A DNA stretch of 64,000 nucleotides, taken from positions 3,658,001 to 3,722,000 of the forward strand of contig NZ_CP030082.1 in NCBI RefSeq assembly GCF_006874645.1. The letters are read 5' to 3'. A program made the translations under genes and the position numbers. Source of the DNA: Bdellovibrio sp. ZAP7. GTDB taxonomy: Bacteria > Bdellovibrionota > Bdellovibrionia > Bdellovibrionales > Bdellovibrionaceae. The notes beneath the pieces are model-generated. The model made no database searches. It worked only from the letters and a program-made list of their open reading frames with translations, and was not told the origin of the DNA. Positions 8,849 through 16,943 of this stretch are shown one piece after another (the first letter of the stretch is position 1; the number at the start of each line of letters is the position of its first letter).

Positions 8849-9544
8849 ATGCAACACCAAATTTTTCACCAATCTTCTTGGGCAAAGTCTGCATCGGGAA
8901 AAAACATAGAGCTGTATAAAAAATCACACAGCTTGAGTGACTTTTCAGAACGCCCCATTCTCTTTGTGGGCGGCGTCCATGGCGACGAACCCGAGGGAGT
9001 TCGCCTGGCTCAGGATCTATTGCAATGGCTTCAGGAAAACGAGAAAACCCAAAGTGCGAAAATCCTCCCTTGGATTCTTATTCCCGATATCAATCCCGAC
9101 GGCTCCTCTCAAAATCAAAGAACCAATGGCAACGGCGTCGACCTGAATCGCAACTTTCCCAGCAGCGATTGGAGCCCTGACGCTAAAGCTCCCAGATACT
9201 ATCCCGGCCCTTCGCCCGGGAGTGAGCCCGAAGTTCAGGCTTTGGTAAAACTCATTGAGGACGAAAAGCCACATCTCATAGTACACTTCCATTCATGGGA
9301 GCCTTGCGTTGTCTATACTGGCGAACCGGGCAAAAAGGCCGCCGAGATTTTGGCAACTGGCACCGGATATGAGCATCGTGAGGATATTGGCTATCCGACT
9401 CCGGGAAGCTTGGGTCAGTACGGTTGGATCAATAAAAAAACGCCAGTGGTTTGCATCGAGGAACTGAGCGGAGAAGATCTCAACAAAGTATGGCCTCACT
9501 TTAAAACGGGTTTGGAAATGCTCCTAACAGGAAAAGGCGTTTAG
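8849..9544 (+). CDS. M14-family zinc carboxypeptidase, murein peptide amidase-like
   Basis: The protein has 231 residues. The M14 zinc site is complete: H44 and E47 in GVHGDEPEG, and a third histidine in VHFHSW (148 is the likelier ligand). The catalytic glutamate is probably E204 in CIEEL. The substrate-carboxylate segment DLNRNFP lies at 98-104. The small size and these motifs resemble MpaA, which cuts the gamma-D-Glu-meso-DAP bond of released muropeptides. No signal peptide is seen, so it probably acts in the cytoplasm on imported peptides. It is followed directly by the HAD gene (stop at 9544, start at 9545). A broader peptidase role cannot be excluded. Confidence 0.75.
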   Translation: MQHQIFHQSSWAKSASGKNIELYKKSHSLSDFSERPILFVGGVHGDEPEGVRLAQDLLQWLQENEKTQSAKILPWILIPDINPDGSSQNQRTNGNGVDLNRNFPSSDWSPDAKAPRYYPGPSPGSEPEVQALVKLIEDEKPHLIVHFHSWEPCVVYTGEPGKKAAEILATGTGYEHREDIGYPTPGSLGQYGWINKKTPVVCIEELSGEDLNKVWPHFKTGLEMLLTGKGV

Positions 9545-10228
9545 ATGACTATGATCAAGTCCATCGCATTCGATTTGGATGACACCCTGGTAGACACTTC
9601 GGGTCTACTGGTGCCCATGGCATCTCAACGCGCATGCGAGGCAATGATCGCCGCAGGTGTTTGTATTTCTTTGGAAGAGTGCATGCGCATCCGCGAGGAA
9701 TTGGCTGCCAATCTTTCCCACACCGAAATTTTCACAAAAATCGCCAATCAATACGGCACGAACCAGCCGGGCAAAGCGGTGCATGATGCTTTGGAGATGT
9801 TTTACAATCCCGAAGTGCCACCGGTTCTGCCGTTGCTCGCAGGAGCGACTGAAAATCTTTTACACCTGAAAGAACAATACAACCTGTATCTGGTGACGAT
9901 GGGTTCTTATGAAGCCCAAGTCCGTAAGATCCAAGCCTTGGGTGTCGAAAAGTTTTTTAAAAGGATTTACATCCTGAACGGTTTTATCGGCGAGAAAAAA
10001 GAATCGGCTTTTCAAGACATCCTGGCTCGCGAGGGTCACAGTCCTGAAGAACTCATCAGTATCGGCAACCGTCTTTCCAGCGAGATTCGTGATGGAAAAC
10101 GTGTGGGCGCTAGAACTTGCTACTTTGCGCATGGGGAACACATCGGCGAACAGCCGGTTTTCCCTGAAGACCATCCTGACTTTACCATCACTCAGCACAA
10201 GGATCTTATCACAGTATGCGGACTTTAA
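9545..10228 (+). CDS. HAD-superfamily hydrolase
   Basis: The protein has 227 residues. Motif I is DLDDTLVDT with nucleophile D10 and acid/base D12. Motif II is the VTMGS strand and motif III the lysine in GEKKESAF. Motif IV appears altered: the ISIGNRLSSEIRDGKRVGA segment has an asparagine where many phosphatases have the first acidic residue. The helical cap between residues 15 and 85 suggests subfamily I. The substrate is unknown; phosphoglycolate- or nucleotide-type phosphatases look similar. It may start at the second ATG (9551). It overlaps the following histidine kinase gene by 13 bp, so the two are probably translated together. Confidence 0.75.
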   Translation: MTMIKSIAFDLDDTLVDTSGLLVPMASQRACEAMIAAGVCISLEECMRIREELAANLSHTEIFTKIANQYGTNQPGKAVHDALEMFYNPEVPPVLPLLAGATENLLHLKEQYNLYLVTMGSYEAQVRKIQALGVEKFFKRIYILNGFIGEKKESAFQDILAREGHSPEELISIGNRLSSEIRDGKRVGARTCYFAHGEHIGEQPVFPEDHPDFTITQHKDLITVCGL

Positions 10229-12072
10229 AGGCGAGCTTCCTGCTGATCGGTCCGTGGGACTCGCGCTTGCAAGAGTTGGGGGCTCACATTGCCACCGACC
10301 TGCAACAGGCCTGGCATTGGATTCAAGATTCCACCTATAACGTTGTCGCGGTTTCAGTCACAGTGATCCTGGGCAAACGCTTCAATGAATTTTATCAGGA
10401 AATTAAACAGAACAGCCCGGCGACCCAATTCATTGCAGTTGTGCCGCCAGACTTTTCTGCAAATCAACTGAGCCGCTTGCACGAGGAATATTCTTTTATC
10501 CGTGTGATGCACAGTTTTAATGACACTGATTTAGAAACTCACTTGTTTACAGCACTTGAAGAAGCCAATCAGCGAAAGCAAGATGAAAACCTGGCGGTGT
10601 TGATTCGTGAACAAACAGAAAAATTAAAACGCCTGCAAATTGAATTGGAAGAGCGGGTTCAAAAAAGAACCAAGTTCTTAACCGAAGCACGCCGCAAACT
10701 GTATTTGACGAACTCCCGTATCGAGGGATTCAAAGTCGCTTTGATGGCGGTTCATCAGGCAAGCTCCGTGGCCGAGATCGAACAGCTATTGAACGAATCT
10801 TTGGCGACCACTGTACAAACTTCGTGGATTCGCATTTTCTTTTCTCCACAGGATGAGCAGTTTTCCAGTCAGGTAACCGCGCAGTTAAGCTTTACGCAAT
10901 TACAAGTTCCATTATTTAAAATGCACGATCGCATCGGCTCAGTCTTTTTCCTGCGTGCGCCCGATCATCCTTTTAACAAGGAAGAAAGCGATTTCCTGAC
11001 TCGCGTGGCAGAGGCTGTTGCGCTGGCTTTAGATCGTATTCAGAAATTAAAAGAATCAGAATCGATGAAAGAACAATGGGAAGCGACATTCAATTCGATG
11101 TCGGATCCCGTAGTTTTGATTGATCAGAATTACGACATCATTCAATCCAATAAAGCCGCCGAAGAACGCTTGAAAGAGCGGGAACATCCTCAGAACACCC
11201 GCAAGTGCTATGCTTTATTGTATAACCGCGAAGAACCCTGCCCGGGTTGCCAGCGCGGTCGCAATTTCCGTATGCGCTCGAATGATCCAGCCCCGCGCAG
11301 TTTCGATGTTTTCAGTCAGAGTTTGTTGTTGGACAGCGATAAGCCTGCCGTCTTTGTGAATCTTTATCACGACGTGACTCAACAGATGAAAATGGAAAAA
11401 CAAATTCTAGAGTCCGCGAAAATGGCCGAGCTTGGAACGATTGGTTCTTCTATTGCGCATGAGCTGAACAATCCGTTGGGGGGAATTTTATCATTCACTC
11501 AGCTGATCAAAATGGACATGCCTGGCGATCATCCACTTTATCCAGATATCTTAGAGATGGAAGCTGGCGTTCAACGCTGCAAAGAGATCGTCATAAATCT
11601 TTTAGGTTTCACACGCAGTTCAACGTCAGACCAAGAAGGCGACGTCAGCCTGAAAGACGTGTCCCAAAGGGCTTTCAAGATTGTCGAACTACAGACAAAA
11701 TCCCAAGGCATCGAAGTGCGCTTGCACTTCCCGGCTCAGGATATTTTTGTCAAAGGTCATTTGAATCTGTTGGCCCAAGCTTTGAAAAACGTTTTTCAAA
11801 ACGCGATCGATCATTTGACAGATCGCAGCCGACAAATCAAAGGATTCCGAGCTTCCCTCGATATTGAAATCGGGTCCAGCGAAAACGTTGCTACTATTTT
11901 AATCAAAGACAATGGAACCCCAGAGAAAAATCCAAGTCTTCCCATAGGTTTAGGCGTTCCTGTTGCCGCTCAGATCCTGCGCGATCACGAGGCCGACCTC
12001 GAATTTTACACGGGTCCAGGCCAGGAAAACGTGGCAAAAATTTCCTTCAACCGTCTAGTTTTAAGGTCCTGA
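10216..12072 (+). CDS. Sensor histidine kinase with pseudo-receiver, GAF and PAS regions
   Basis: The protein has 618 residues and no membrane segment, so it is cytoplasmic. Residues about 1-115 look like a receiver-type fold without the usual phosphorylatable aspartate context. A coiled coil (about 118-165) follows, then a GAF-like region (about 175-275), then a PAS-like region (about 285-395) containing a CPGC motif. The HisKA helix has SSIAHELNNPLGG with His415. The ATPase domain has QNAIDH as N-box and KDNGTPE in place of the usual D-x-G-x-G, so its G1 box is unusual. The IGLGVPVA segment is kept. It is followed by an NtrC-type regulator, its likely partner. Confidence 0.85.
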   Translation: MRTLKASFLLIGPWDSRLQELGAHIATDLQQAWHWIQDSTYNVVAVSVTVILGKRFNEFYQEIKQNSPATQFIAVVPPDFSANQLSRLHEEYSFIRVMHSFNDTDLETHLFTALEEANQRKQDENLAVLIREQTEKLKRLQIELEERVQKRTKFLTEARRKLYLTNSRIEGFKVALMAVHQASSVAEIEQLLNESLATTVQTSWIRIFFSPQDEQFSSQVTAQLSFTQLQVPLFKMHDRIGSVFFLRAPDHPFNKEESDFLTRVAEAVALALDRIQKLKESESMKEQWEATFNSMSDPVVLIDQNYDIIQSNKAAEERLKEREHPQNTRKCYALLYNREEPCPGCQRGRNFRMRSNDPAPRSFDVFSQSLLLDSDKPAVFVNLYHDVTQQMKMEKQILESAKMAELGTIGSSIAHELNNPLGGILSFTQLIKMDMPGDHPLYPDILEMEAGVQRCKEIVINLLGFTRSSTSDQEGDVSLKDVSQRAFKIVELQTKSQGIEVRLHFPAQDIFVKGHLNLLAQALKNVFQNAIDHLTDRSRQIKGFRASLDIEIGSSENVATILIKDNGTPEKNPSLPIGLGVPVAAQILRDHEADLEFYTGPGQENVAKISFNRLVLRS

Positions 12073-12187
12073 AACGCCCGCTGGGCGCGGATTTTTTGAC
12101 AGGCCCGTCAAAAATACCATATCCTTTTATCAAGGCTGACATGCACGTCGGCTGTCTCTCCAAGAACCCACCATGGAAGGAAGGTTC

Positions 12188-13600
12188 ATGCGTTCACAAC
12201 GTGTTCTCATTCTGGATGACGAATCGTCTCTGCGTACCGCTCTGTTCAGAGTGCTCGACAGAAAAGGTTTGAATGTCATCACTGCCAATAAAATCGAAGA
12301 AGCCAAAGCTCTTTCTCAAGGTGACACTCCTATTGATCTGGCTATCGTTGATTTAAATCTCCCGGATGGAGATGGCATCGAGTTCATGACTCATTTAAAA
12401 GCCCTGAACCCCGCTTGTGAAGTAATTATCCTGACGGGTCACGCGACTATCGAGTCTGCAATCCGCGCGACACAAAAAGGCGCCTTCCACTTTGTGACCA
12501 AGCCTTTCAATCTTGAAGAGCTGATGAGCCTGATCGAAAAAGCGCTGACTCACAAAAAACTTCAGCAAGAAAACCAACAACTTCGTTCCGAATTAAACAA
12601 GAAATACAAATTCGATCAAATCGTCGGTTCTTCTGAACCCATTCAAAATGTTTTGCGCTTGATCGAACGTGTTGCTGATTCTGATTCAACAGTCTTGGTT
12701 ACGGGCGAGTCAGGTACGGGTAAAGAGTTGATCGCACGCGCGATTCACTACAACTCCCCTCGCGCCCAAGGCCCTTTTATTCCAATCAACTGTGGTGCAA
12801 TTCCTTCGGAACTTTTGGAAAGTGAATTGTTCGGCCACATGAAAGGTGCCTTCACCGGTGCTATCGCCAACCGCATCGGCCGTTTTGAAATGGCTGACGG
12901 CGGTACGATCTTCCTGGATGAAATCGGTGATCTGGAGCCGTCTTTGCAAGTGAAACTCTTGCGTGCTCTTCAAGAACGCAGTTTTGAACCGGTGGGTTCG
13001 ACAAAAACGGTTTCCGTCAATGTTCGAGTGATCGCAGCGACTAATATCCACCTGGAAGAAGCTGTCGAGCAGGGTAATTTCCGTGAGGATCTTTACTATC
13101 GACTGAATGTTATTCCTATCCACGTTCCGGCGTTGCGCGAGAGAAAAAGCGACATTCCTTTGTTGTTGAATCACTTCATGGAGATCTTCAATAAAAACAA
13201 AGGTCGCGGTTTGACAGGAATTGCTGCCGACGCTTTGGATGCTTTGGGGAATTACCCATGGCCGGGAAATATTCGTGAGCTTGAGAATTTGGTAGAGCGC
13301 ATGACGATCCTTAAAGGCCAAGGCACAGTTGAAATGAATGACCTTCCGGTGAAATACAAATCCATGAAGCCCGTGGCTTCTTTGGATGCGAGCCAAATGG
13401 AAATCCCTGACAGCGGCATGGACTTTAACACGGCGGTAGACAATTTCGAGAACAATCTGATCTTGAAAGCTTTGGAAAAAACCGGCTGGAACCGCAATCA
13501 AGCAGCGGCTTTGTTAAGACTGAACCGCACCACACTGGTAGAGAAGATCAAAAAGAAAGGTCTTACTCCTCCGAACGATATCAATCCTTCCAATTTCTAA
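12188..13600 (+). CDS. Sigma-54-dependent NtrC-family response regulator
   Basis: The protein has 470 residues. The ATG at 12188 is preferred because GGAAGGAAGG lies immediately upstream; the ATG at 12173 would put that site inside the gene. The receiver domain has phosphoacceptor D55 in IVDLNLPDGDG. The AAA+ domain carries Walker A GESGTGKE (173-180), the sigma-54 contact loop GAFTGA (220-225), Walker B GGTIFLDEIGD and arginine fingers further on. A Fis-type helix-turn-helix closes the protein (RNQAAALLRLNRTTL). It should activate sigma-54 promoters when phosphorylated, probably by the kinase encoded just upstream. Target genes cannot be read from this window. Confidence 0.95.
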   Translation: MRSQRVLILDDESSLRTALFRVLDRKGLNVITANKIEEAKALSQGDTPIDLAIVDLNLPDGDGIEFMTHLKALNPACEVIILTGHATIESAIRATQKGAFHFVTKPFNLEELMSLIEKALTHKKLQQENQQLRSELNKKYKFDQIVGSSEPIQNVLRLIERVADSDSTVLVTGESGTGKELIARAIHYNSPRAQGPFIPINCGAIPSELLESELFGHMKGAFTGAIANRIGRFEMADGGTIFLDEIGDLEPSLQVKLLRALQERSFEPVGSTKTVSVNVRVIAATNIHLEEAVEQGNFREDLYYRLNVIPIHVPALRERKSDIPLLLNHFMEIFNKNKGRGLTGIAADALDALGNYPWPGNIRELENLVERMTILKGQGTVEMNDLPVKYKSMKPVASLDASQMEIPDSGMDFNTAVDNFENNLILKALEKTGWNRNQAAALLRLNRTTLVEKIKKKGLTPPNDINPSNF

Positions 13601-13619
13601 ATCTCTGAATGAGACAAGC

Positions 13620-13650
13620 AAGCGGCGAAGACACCTTCGCCGCTTTTTTT
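13620..13650 (+). terminator. Rho-independent terminator after the NtrC-type regulator
   Basis: AAGCGGCGAAG (13620-13630) and CTTCGCCGCTT (13635-13645) form an 11-bp perfect stem with loop ACAC. A T-run to 13650 follows. It ends the kinase-regulator unit 20 bp after the stop. Confidence 0.92.
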
Positions 13651-13731
13651 ATAACTAAATTTCCCTGCGAAACCGGACGTTCGACGAGCGATAAAACTTC
13701 ACTTTCCCTCTTAAAATCCGATCAGAATTTG

Positions 13732-15951
13732 ATGCGATTTTTTTTGATTTCATTCATCATTTCAACGGTCTTGGGACTACTTTCGTGCACCAGCGCGCAA
13801 CGTACGCCAAGCTCTGTTGTGACGGATGAAGATCGCATCGTACGTATTCAGGAAATCGACTTAGAGCTTTCCCAGTATTGGAACAACGATTGGCGCTACA
13901 GCCAAAAACTTTTCCAGGTGGCTCCCTCGAAAGTTATGACTTCCAATGCTCCCCTGTTTGATCTTTCTAAGATTTCTGACCCCAAGGTCCGCTCAGAGAT
14001 TGTTCGCTTACAGAATGAGCGACAGTCTTTGCGAGACGCTTTGGCATTCAAATTCGAAGCCCGGGATTGGCAGGGTATCGGTCCTTGGTTCCAAAGTACC
14101 TTTCGTCGCCCTTTGTTTGCCAAAGAAGAAATCATCAGTATTCGTGATCTGGAAGAATTCCGTTTGAACGGGAAGTCGTCAAATCCATTTCCTTTGGAGC
14201 ATCGTTTTTTCGCCGAATACTCTCTGCGCTTTAAGAATGAAATGAAAACCGAGAACGGTGTCTTTGCGAAAGACAAAGACGATCGCATCAACAAGCGCTA
14301 TTTGAAGGCTCGTTTGGAATGTGATGGGGATATCATTGCTCCGGCCAAATACTTTTGGCTGTCCGAAGAGCGCACTCGTATTTACGAGTTCAAATGGTTT
14401 TATGCGAACGAGAATACTCAGAATATTTCTGTGAAGTTTTCTTCCAACGTTTCTCAATGTCGATTCAGCTATTTTGATCCGGAAAAGGCTTCCTCCTGGA
14501 CGAATGGATTTCCGTTGTCCAGTCTGCGTGATGTTTCGCCAGAATGGATGAAGCTGACTCAGCAAATCGATGTGTGCCCACAGATCGCAGGTGGCTTTGG
14601 CAAAAATCCTGAAGGATTTTTTTGGATGCAGGATTTTAACTTCGACACTTGCCCTGAAAGTTTTGATTCATACACGAACCTGCGCGATCCGTATGCGGCG
14701 ATGAACCGTCGGGTGATTTCTTTGACAGGATCTCCGTTGCAACGCCGGGATTTCGATGCCAAGAATCCAATGGCATCTTTGAATTTTGCAAAGGCTCCGC
14801 AATTTGATATTTTATGGGTGTCTTCTTTGAACTTCTCGGCTGACTTTTCGGGAATGGTCACAGCCCGTGCGATTCGCTATCACGCGGAAAAAGGCACGCA
14901 AGTGCGCATTTTAGTTCCGCAAGTAACGATGACTAAGAAGGATCGCGAGATCGTTTCGTGGTTGATGCGTGACCTTCCGAACGTGAAGGTTCAGTACTAT
15001 AAATATTCTGTCACTGATGATGGTGATGGAACATGGTTCGATCGTTTGCACCGTGTGAATCACACGAAGCTCTTGTTGGGATATTCTTTCCGTCAGCCAT
15101 CTGCGAACTTCTTAATTACGGGTGGTCGTAATATTCGCGATTCTTATATTTTCCCAGAAACGCCGTTCTATCGTGCCTATAAGAATTTAAAAAATTATGG
15201 CGATGGCGAAGAGCCCTACATTTACTATAACGACTTTGAAGTCGAACTGCGTGGGACTGAAATCGTCAAACACACACTGGCGCAAATGTTGAATTTCTGG
15301 AACCGTGAGCCCTCCACTCAACGCTTCCGCTCTACCAACGTGAATATCCCGGTGGTTGGCAGCTCGGATCTGGTGACTCGCTTAAATGCGTTACCGAAAT
15401 CAAAGCCCTTGGTTCGTCATGTGATGTCACTGCCTTACTTTGATGGTTATCAGCTCGAGCGTTTCTATATCGAGATGATTGATTCTGCTCAAAAGGAATT
15501 GCTGTTAACGACGCCGTACTTCCGTCCTTCCGTGGCTATCAGCGCGGCCCTGGATCGCGCTCATGCTCGTGGTGTCGCGGTTAAAGTCGTGACCCGTATT
15601 CACTTAGCAGGCGACGGCACTCCGCAAATAGCCGAAGAAGTGAACAAAGAAGGCGTGAACCGCCATCTGAAAAACGTCATGATCTATGAGTGGACTGAAT
15701 CCAATTCGATCATGCACGCCAAGATCCTGGTCATCGACGGCAAACTAAGCTTTATCAGCAGTGTGAATCTAAATCGCCGCAGCTTCATCCACGACACCGA
15801 AAGCGGCGTCTTGATCCTGCACGAACCAACGGCGATGAATCTGCGCAAAGAATTCTTCAGCTACCTAAACCGCAGCCGCCTCATCACAATCGAAGAAAAA
15901 ATAGGCTGGATCAGTGGCCACCTCATCGACTGGGCCGACTCTTACTTCTAA
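13732..15951 (+). CDS. Phospholipase D-like lipoprotein (two HKD motifs)
   Basis: The frame is open from 13609, but that stretch contains a terminator. The ATG at 13732 gives a lipoprotein signal with lipobox LLSC, so the protein has 740 residues and is probably anchored in a membrane by its N-terminal cysteine. Two PLD half-sites are present: NHTKLLLG with H444 and MHAKILVIDG with H662, the latter followed by SVNLNRRSF. PLD-fold enzymes of this type hydrolyse or transfer phosphodiesters such as cardiolipin or other phospholipids. The N-terminal 350 residues are not recognised. The cell location suggests action on envelope lipids, own or prey, but the substrate is inferred. Confidence 0.85.
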   Translation: MRFFLISFIISTVLGLLSCTSAQRTPSSVVTDEDRIVRIQEIDLELSQYWNNDWRYSQKLFQVAPSKVMTSNAPLFDLSKISDPKVRSEIVRLQNERQSLRDALAFKFEARDWQGIGPWFQSTFRRPLFAKEEIISIRDLEEFRLNGKSSNPFPLEHRFFAEYSLRFKNEMKTENGVFAKDKDDRINKRYLKARLECDGDIIAPAKYFWLSEERTRIYEFKWFYANENTQNISVKFSSNVSQCRFSYFDPEKASSWTNGFPLSSLRDVSPEWMKLTQQIDVCPQIAGGFGKNPEGFFWMQDFNFDTCPESFDSYTNLRDPYAAMNRRVISLTGSPLQRRDFDAKNPMASLNFAKAPQFDILWVSSLNFSADFSGMVTARAIRYHAEKGTQVRILVPQVTMTKKDREIVSWLMRDLPNVKVQYYKYSVTDDGDGTWFDRLHRVNHTKLLLGYSFRQPSANFLITGGRNIRDSYIFPETPFYRAYKNLKNYGDGEEPYIYYNDFEVELRGTEIVKHTLAQMLNFWNREPSTQRFRSTNVNIPVVGSSDLVTRLNALPKSKPLVRHVMSLPYFDGYQLERFYIEMIDSAQKELLLTTPYFRPSVAISAALDRAHARGVAVKVVTRIHLAGDGTPQIAEEVNKEGVNRHLKNVMIYEWTESNSIMHAKILVIDGKLSFISSVNLNRRSFIHDTESGVLILHEPTAMNLRKEFFSYLNRSRLITIEEKIGWISGHLIDWADSYF

Positions 15952-15975
15952 CTCTCCCCCGCCCCCGCCCCTCTC

Positions 15976-16098
15976 GGGGGTATCGGTCACACACCCACCC
16001 CTAACATCCCCCCGGGGGTATCGGTCACACAACACTCTCGCTCCTATCCTGGGGTATCGGTCAGCTCTATCCTCCTCTCCTGCCGGGGGTATCGGTCA
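15976..16098 (+). repeat. Cluster of four direct copies of a GGGGTATCGGTCA repeat (REP-like)
   Basis: Four copies of (G)GGGGTATCGGTCA lie at 15976-15989, 16014-16027, 16051-16063 and 16085-16098, spaced 34-38 bp apart. The spacers are pyrimidine-rich, and at least the first two copies can form a small C/G hairpin just before the TATCGGTCA tail. The last copy contains the transposase stop codon. Inverted copies lie on the other side of the gene. Confidence 0.85.
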
Positions 16099-16647
16099 TG
16101 CCCACAACTCCCGTAACTGCTCCTCGGACAATCCCCGCAGTCGCGTTTTAGAATACGGTCGTCCCGCCGCCTCGAGCTCATTCAATTGAATATAATCGCG
16201 CACAACTCGATAAGGCTTATAACCTTTGATAACCCGGGAAAATGGACGATGTTTCCAAACTTTCTCGCCCTCATGCTTCTGCGTGAAGGTATCGGTCAAG
16301 CACTGAGCAAACTGCCCCGCCACAACCCGCAAGAAACTTTGCATCGCCGATCTGCGACCACCTCGCACCAAAAGATGGATATGATCCGTTTGAATAGAAA
16401 CCTGCTCAACCCGCACGAAAAACTTCCGCGAATACTTTCTCAACAGTGCCCGCAATAAATTAAAAGTCCGAGGACTGCGAAGTCCGGCACGGACAGCACC
16501 TTTATTAACTTTAAAAACCAAATGAATAGGATCGGTTGACGATAACGGTCTCGCTCCCCTGCCTTTCGAGGACTTTCGTAAATTACCACCGTAAGAATAC
16601 CGATGCCGCCAATGGGTGTTTAACTGGGAAAAAGTTTGCTGCTTCAT
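16096..16647 (-). CDS. REP-associated tyrosine transposase (RAYT; IS200/IS605-like Y1 HUH)
   Basis: The ATG at 16647 is chosen because AGAGGAG lies upstream; the longer open frame would run through repeat copies. The protein has 183 residues. The HUH metal site is H89-I-H91 in QTDHIHLLV, and Y152 in VRDYIQLNELEA is the likely nucleophilic tyrosine. The upstream strand PIHLVFKV (residues 40-47) is also typical of the Y1 fold. This family makes single-strand nicks at hairpin-bearing sites and includes TnpA-REP proteins that live beside REP repeats. Here four direct repeats follow the gene and two inverted ones precede it. No tnpB gene is present. It is either a domesticated RAYT or a small solitary element. 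Confidence 0.85.
   Translation of the reverse strand: MKQQTFSQLNTHWRHRYSYGGNLRKSSKGRGARPLSSTDPIHLVFKVNKGAVRAGLRSPRTFNLLRALLRKYSRKFFVRVEQVSIQTDHIHLLVRGGRRSAMQSFLRVVAGQFAQCLTDTFTQKHEGEKVWKHRPFSRVIKGYKPYRVVRDYIQLNELEAAGRPYSKTRLRGLSEEQLRELWA
16288..16298 (+). repeat. Internal copy of the GGTATCGGTCA repeat inside the transposase gene
   Basis: GGTATCGGTCA matches the core of the flanking repeats and lies within the coding sequence, where its complement encodes LTDT (residues 117-120). It is in the same orientation as the downstream cluster. Confidence 0.7.
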
Positions 16648-16672
16648 TCGTAACTCCTCTGGGAAAGTCGGT

Positions 16673-16808
16673 TGACCGATACCCCGCGAACGAAGAATGG
16701 GAGATGCAATTTGAGAGGGAGGGCGAAGTACGAAAGATTTTGAATCAGGGATCAAGCTTGTCCGAACTGAGGATTGAATGACCAAAAAACTGAGATGACC
16801 GATACCCC
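16673..16808 (-). repeat. Two inverted copies of the GGGGTATCGGTCA repeat upstream of the transposase
   Basis: TGACCGATACCCC is present at 16673-16685 and 16796-16808, the reverse complement of the downstream cluster. The distal copy is followed by a short hairpin with CGACCC (16812-16817) and GGGTCG (16825-16830). With 15976-16098 these bracket the transposase gene in inverted orientation. Apart from these repeats and an A/G-rich stretch near 16833-16880, the interval 16648-16908 holds nothing recognisable. Confidence 0.85.
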
Positions 16809-16908
16809 AAACGACCCGGGAGTTGGGTCGCGACAAGGTAAAGGTAAAGGAGAAGGTGAAAGCGGAAAAGAAAGTCCTAGGGAGCTTGGGTGGGTGGACG
16901 GAAAAACA

Positions 16909-16936
16909 AAACCCCAGGGGTGCTGGGGTTTTTTCT
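16909..16936. terminator. Terminator (bidirectional) next to the agmatinase-family gene
   Basis: AAACCCCAG (16909-16917) and CTGGGGTTT (16923-16931) form a 9-bp stem. A T-run follows on the plus strand and an A-rich tract precedes it, so it can act in both directions. Its main client is the minus-strand gene ending at 16944. Confidence 0.85.
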
Positions 16937-16943
16937 CGAAAAA

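Noticed and set aside
13609-13731. N-terminal extension of the PLD-like protein
   Set aside because: The stretch contains the terminator of the previous gene, and the ATG at 13732 starts a clear lipoprotein signal.
15976-16098. CRISPR array
   Set aside because: The repeats are only 13-14 bp, the spacers are short and pyrimidine-rich, no cas genes are present, and inverted copies occur on the other side of the transposase.
16648-16836. N-terminal extension of the transposase by 63 residues
   Set aside because: It would be read through two inverted repeat copies; the ATG at 16647 has a strong ribosome-binding site and matches the family start.
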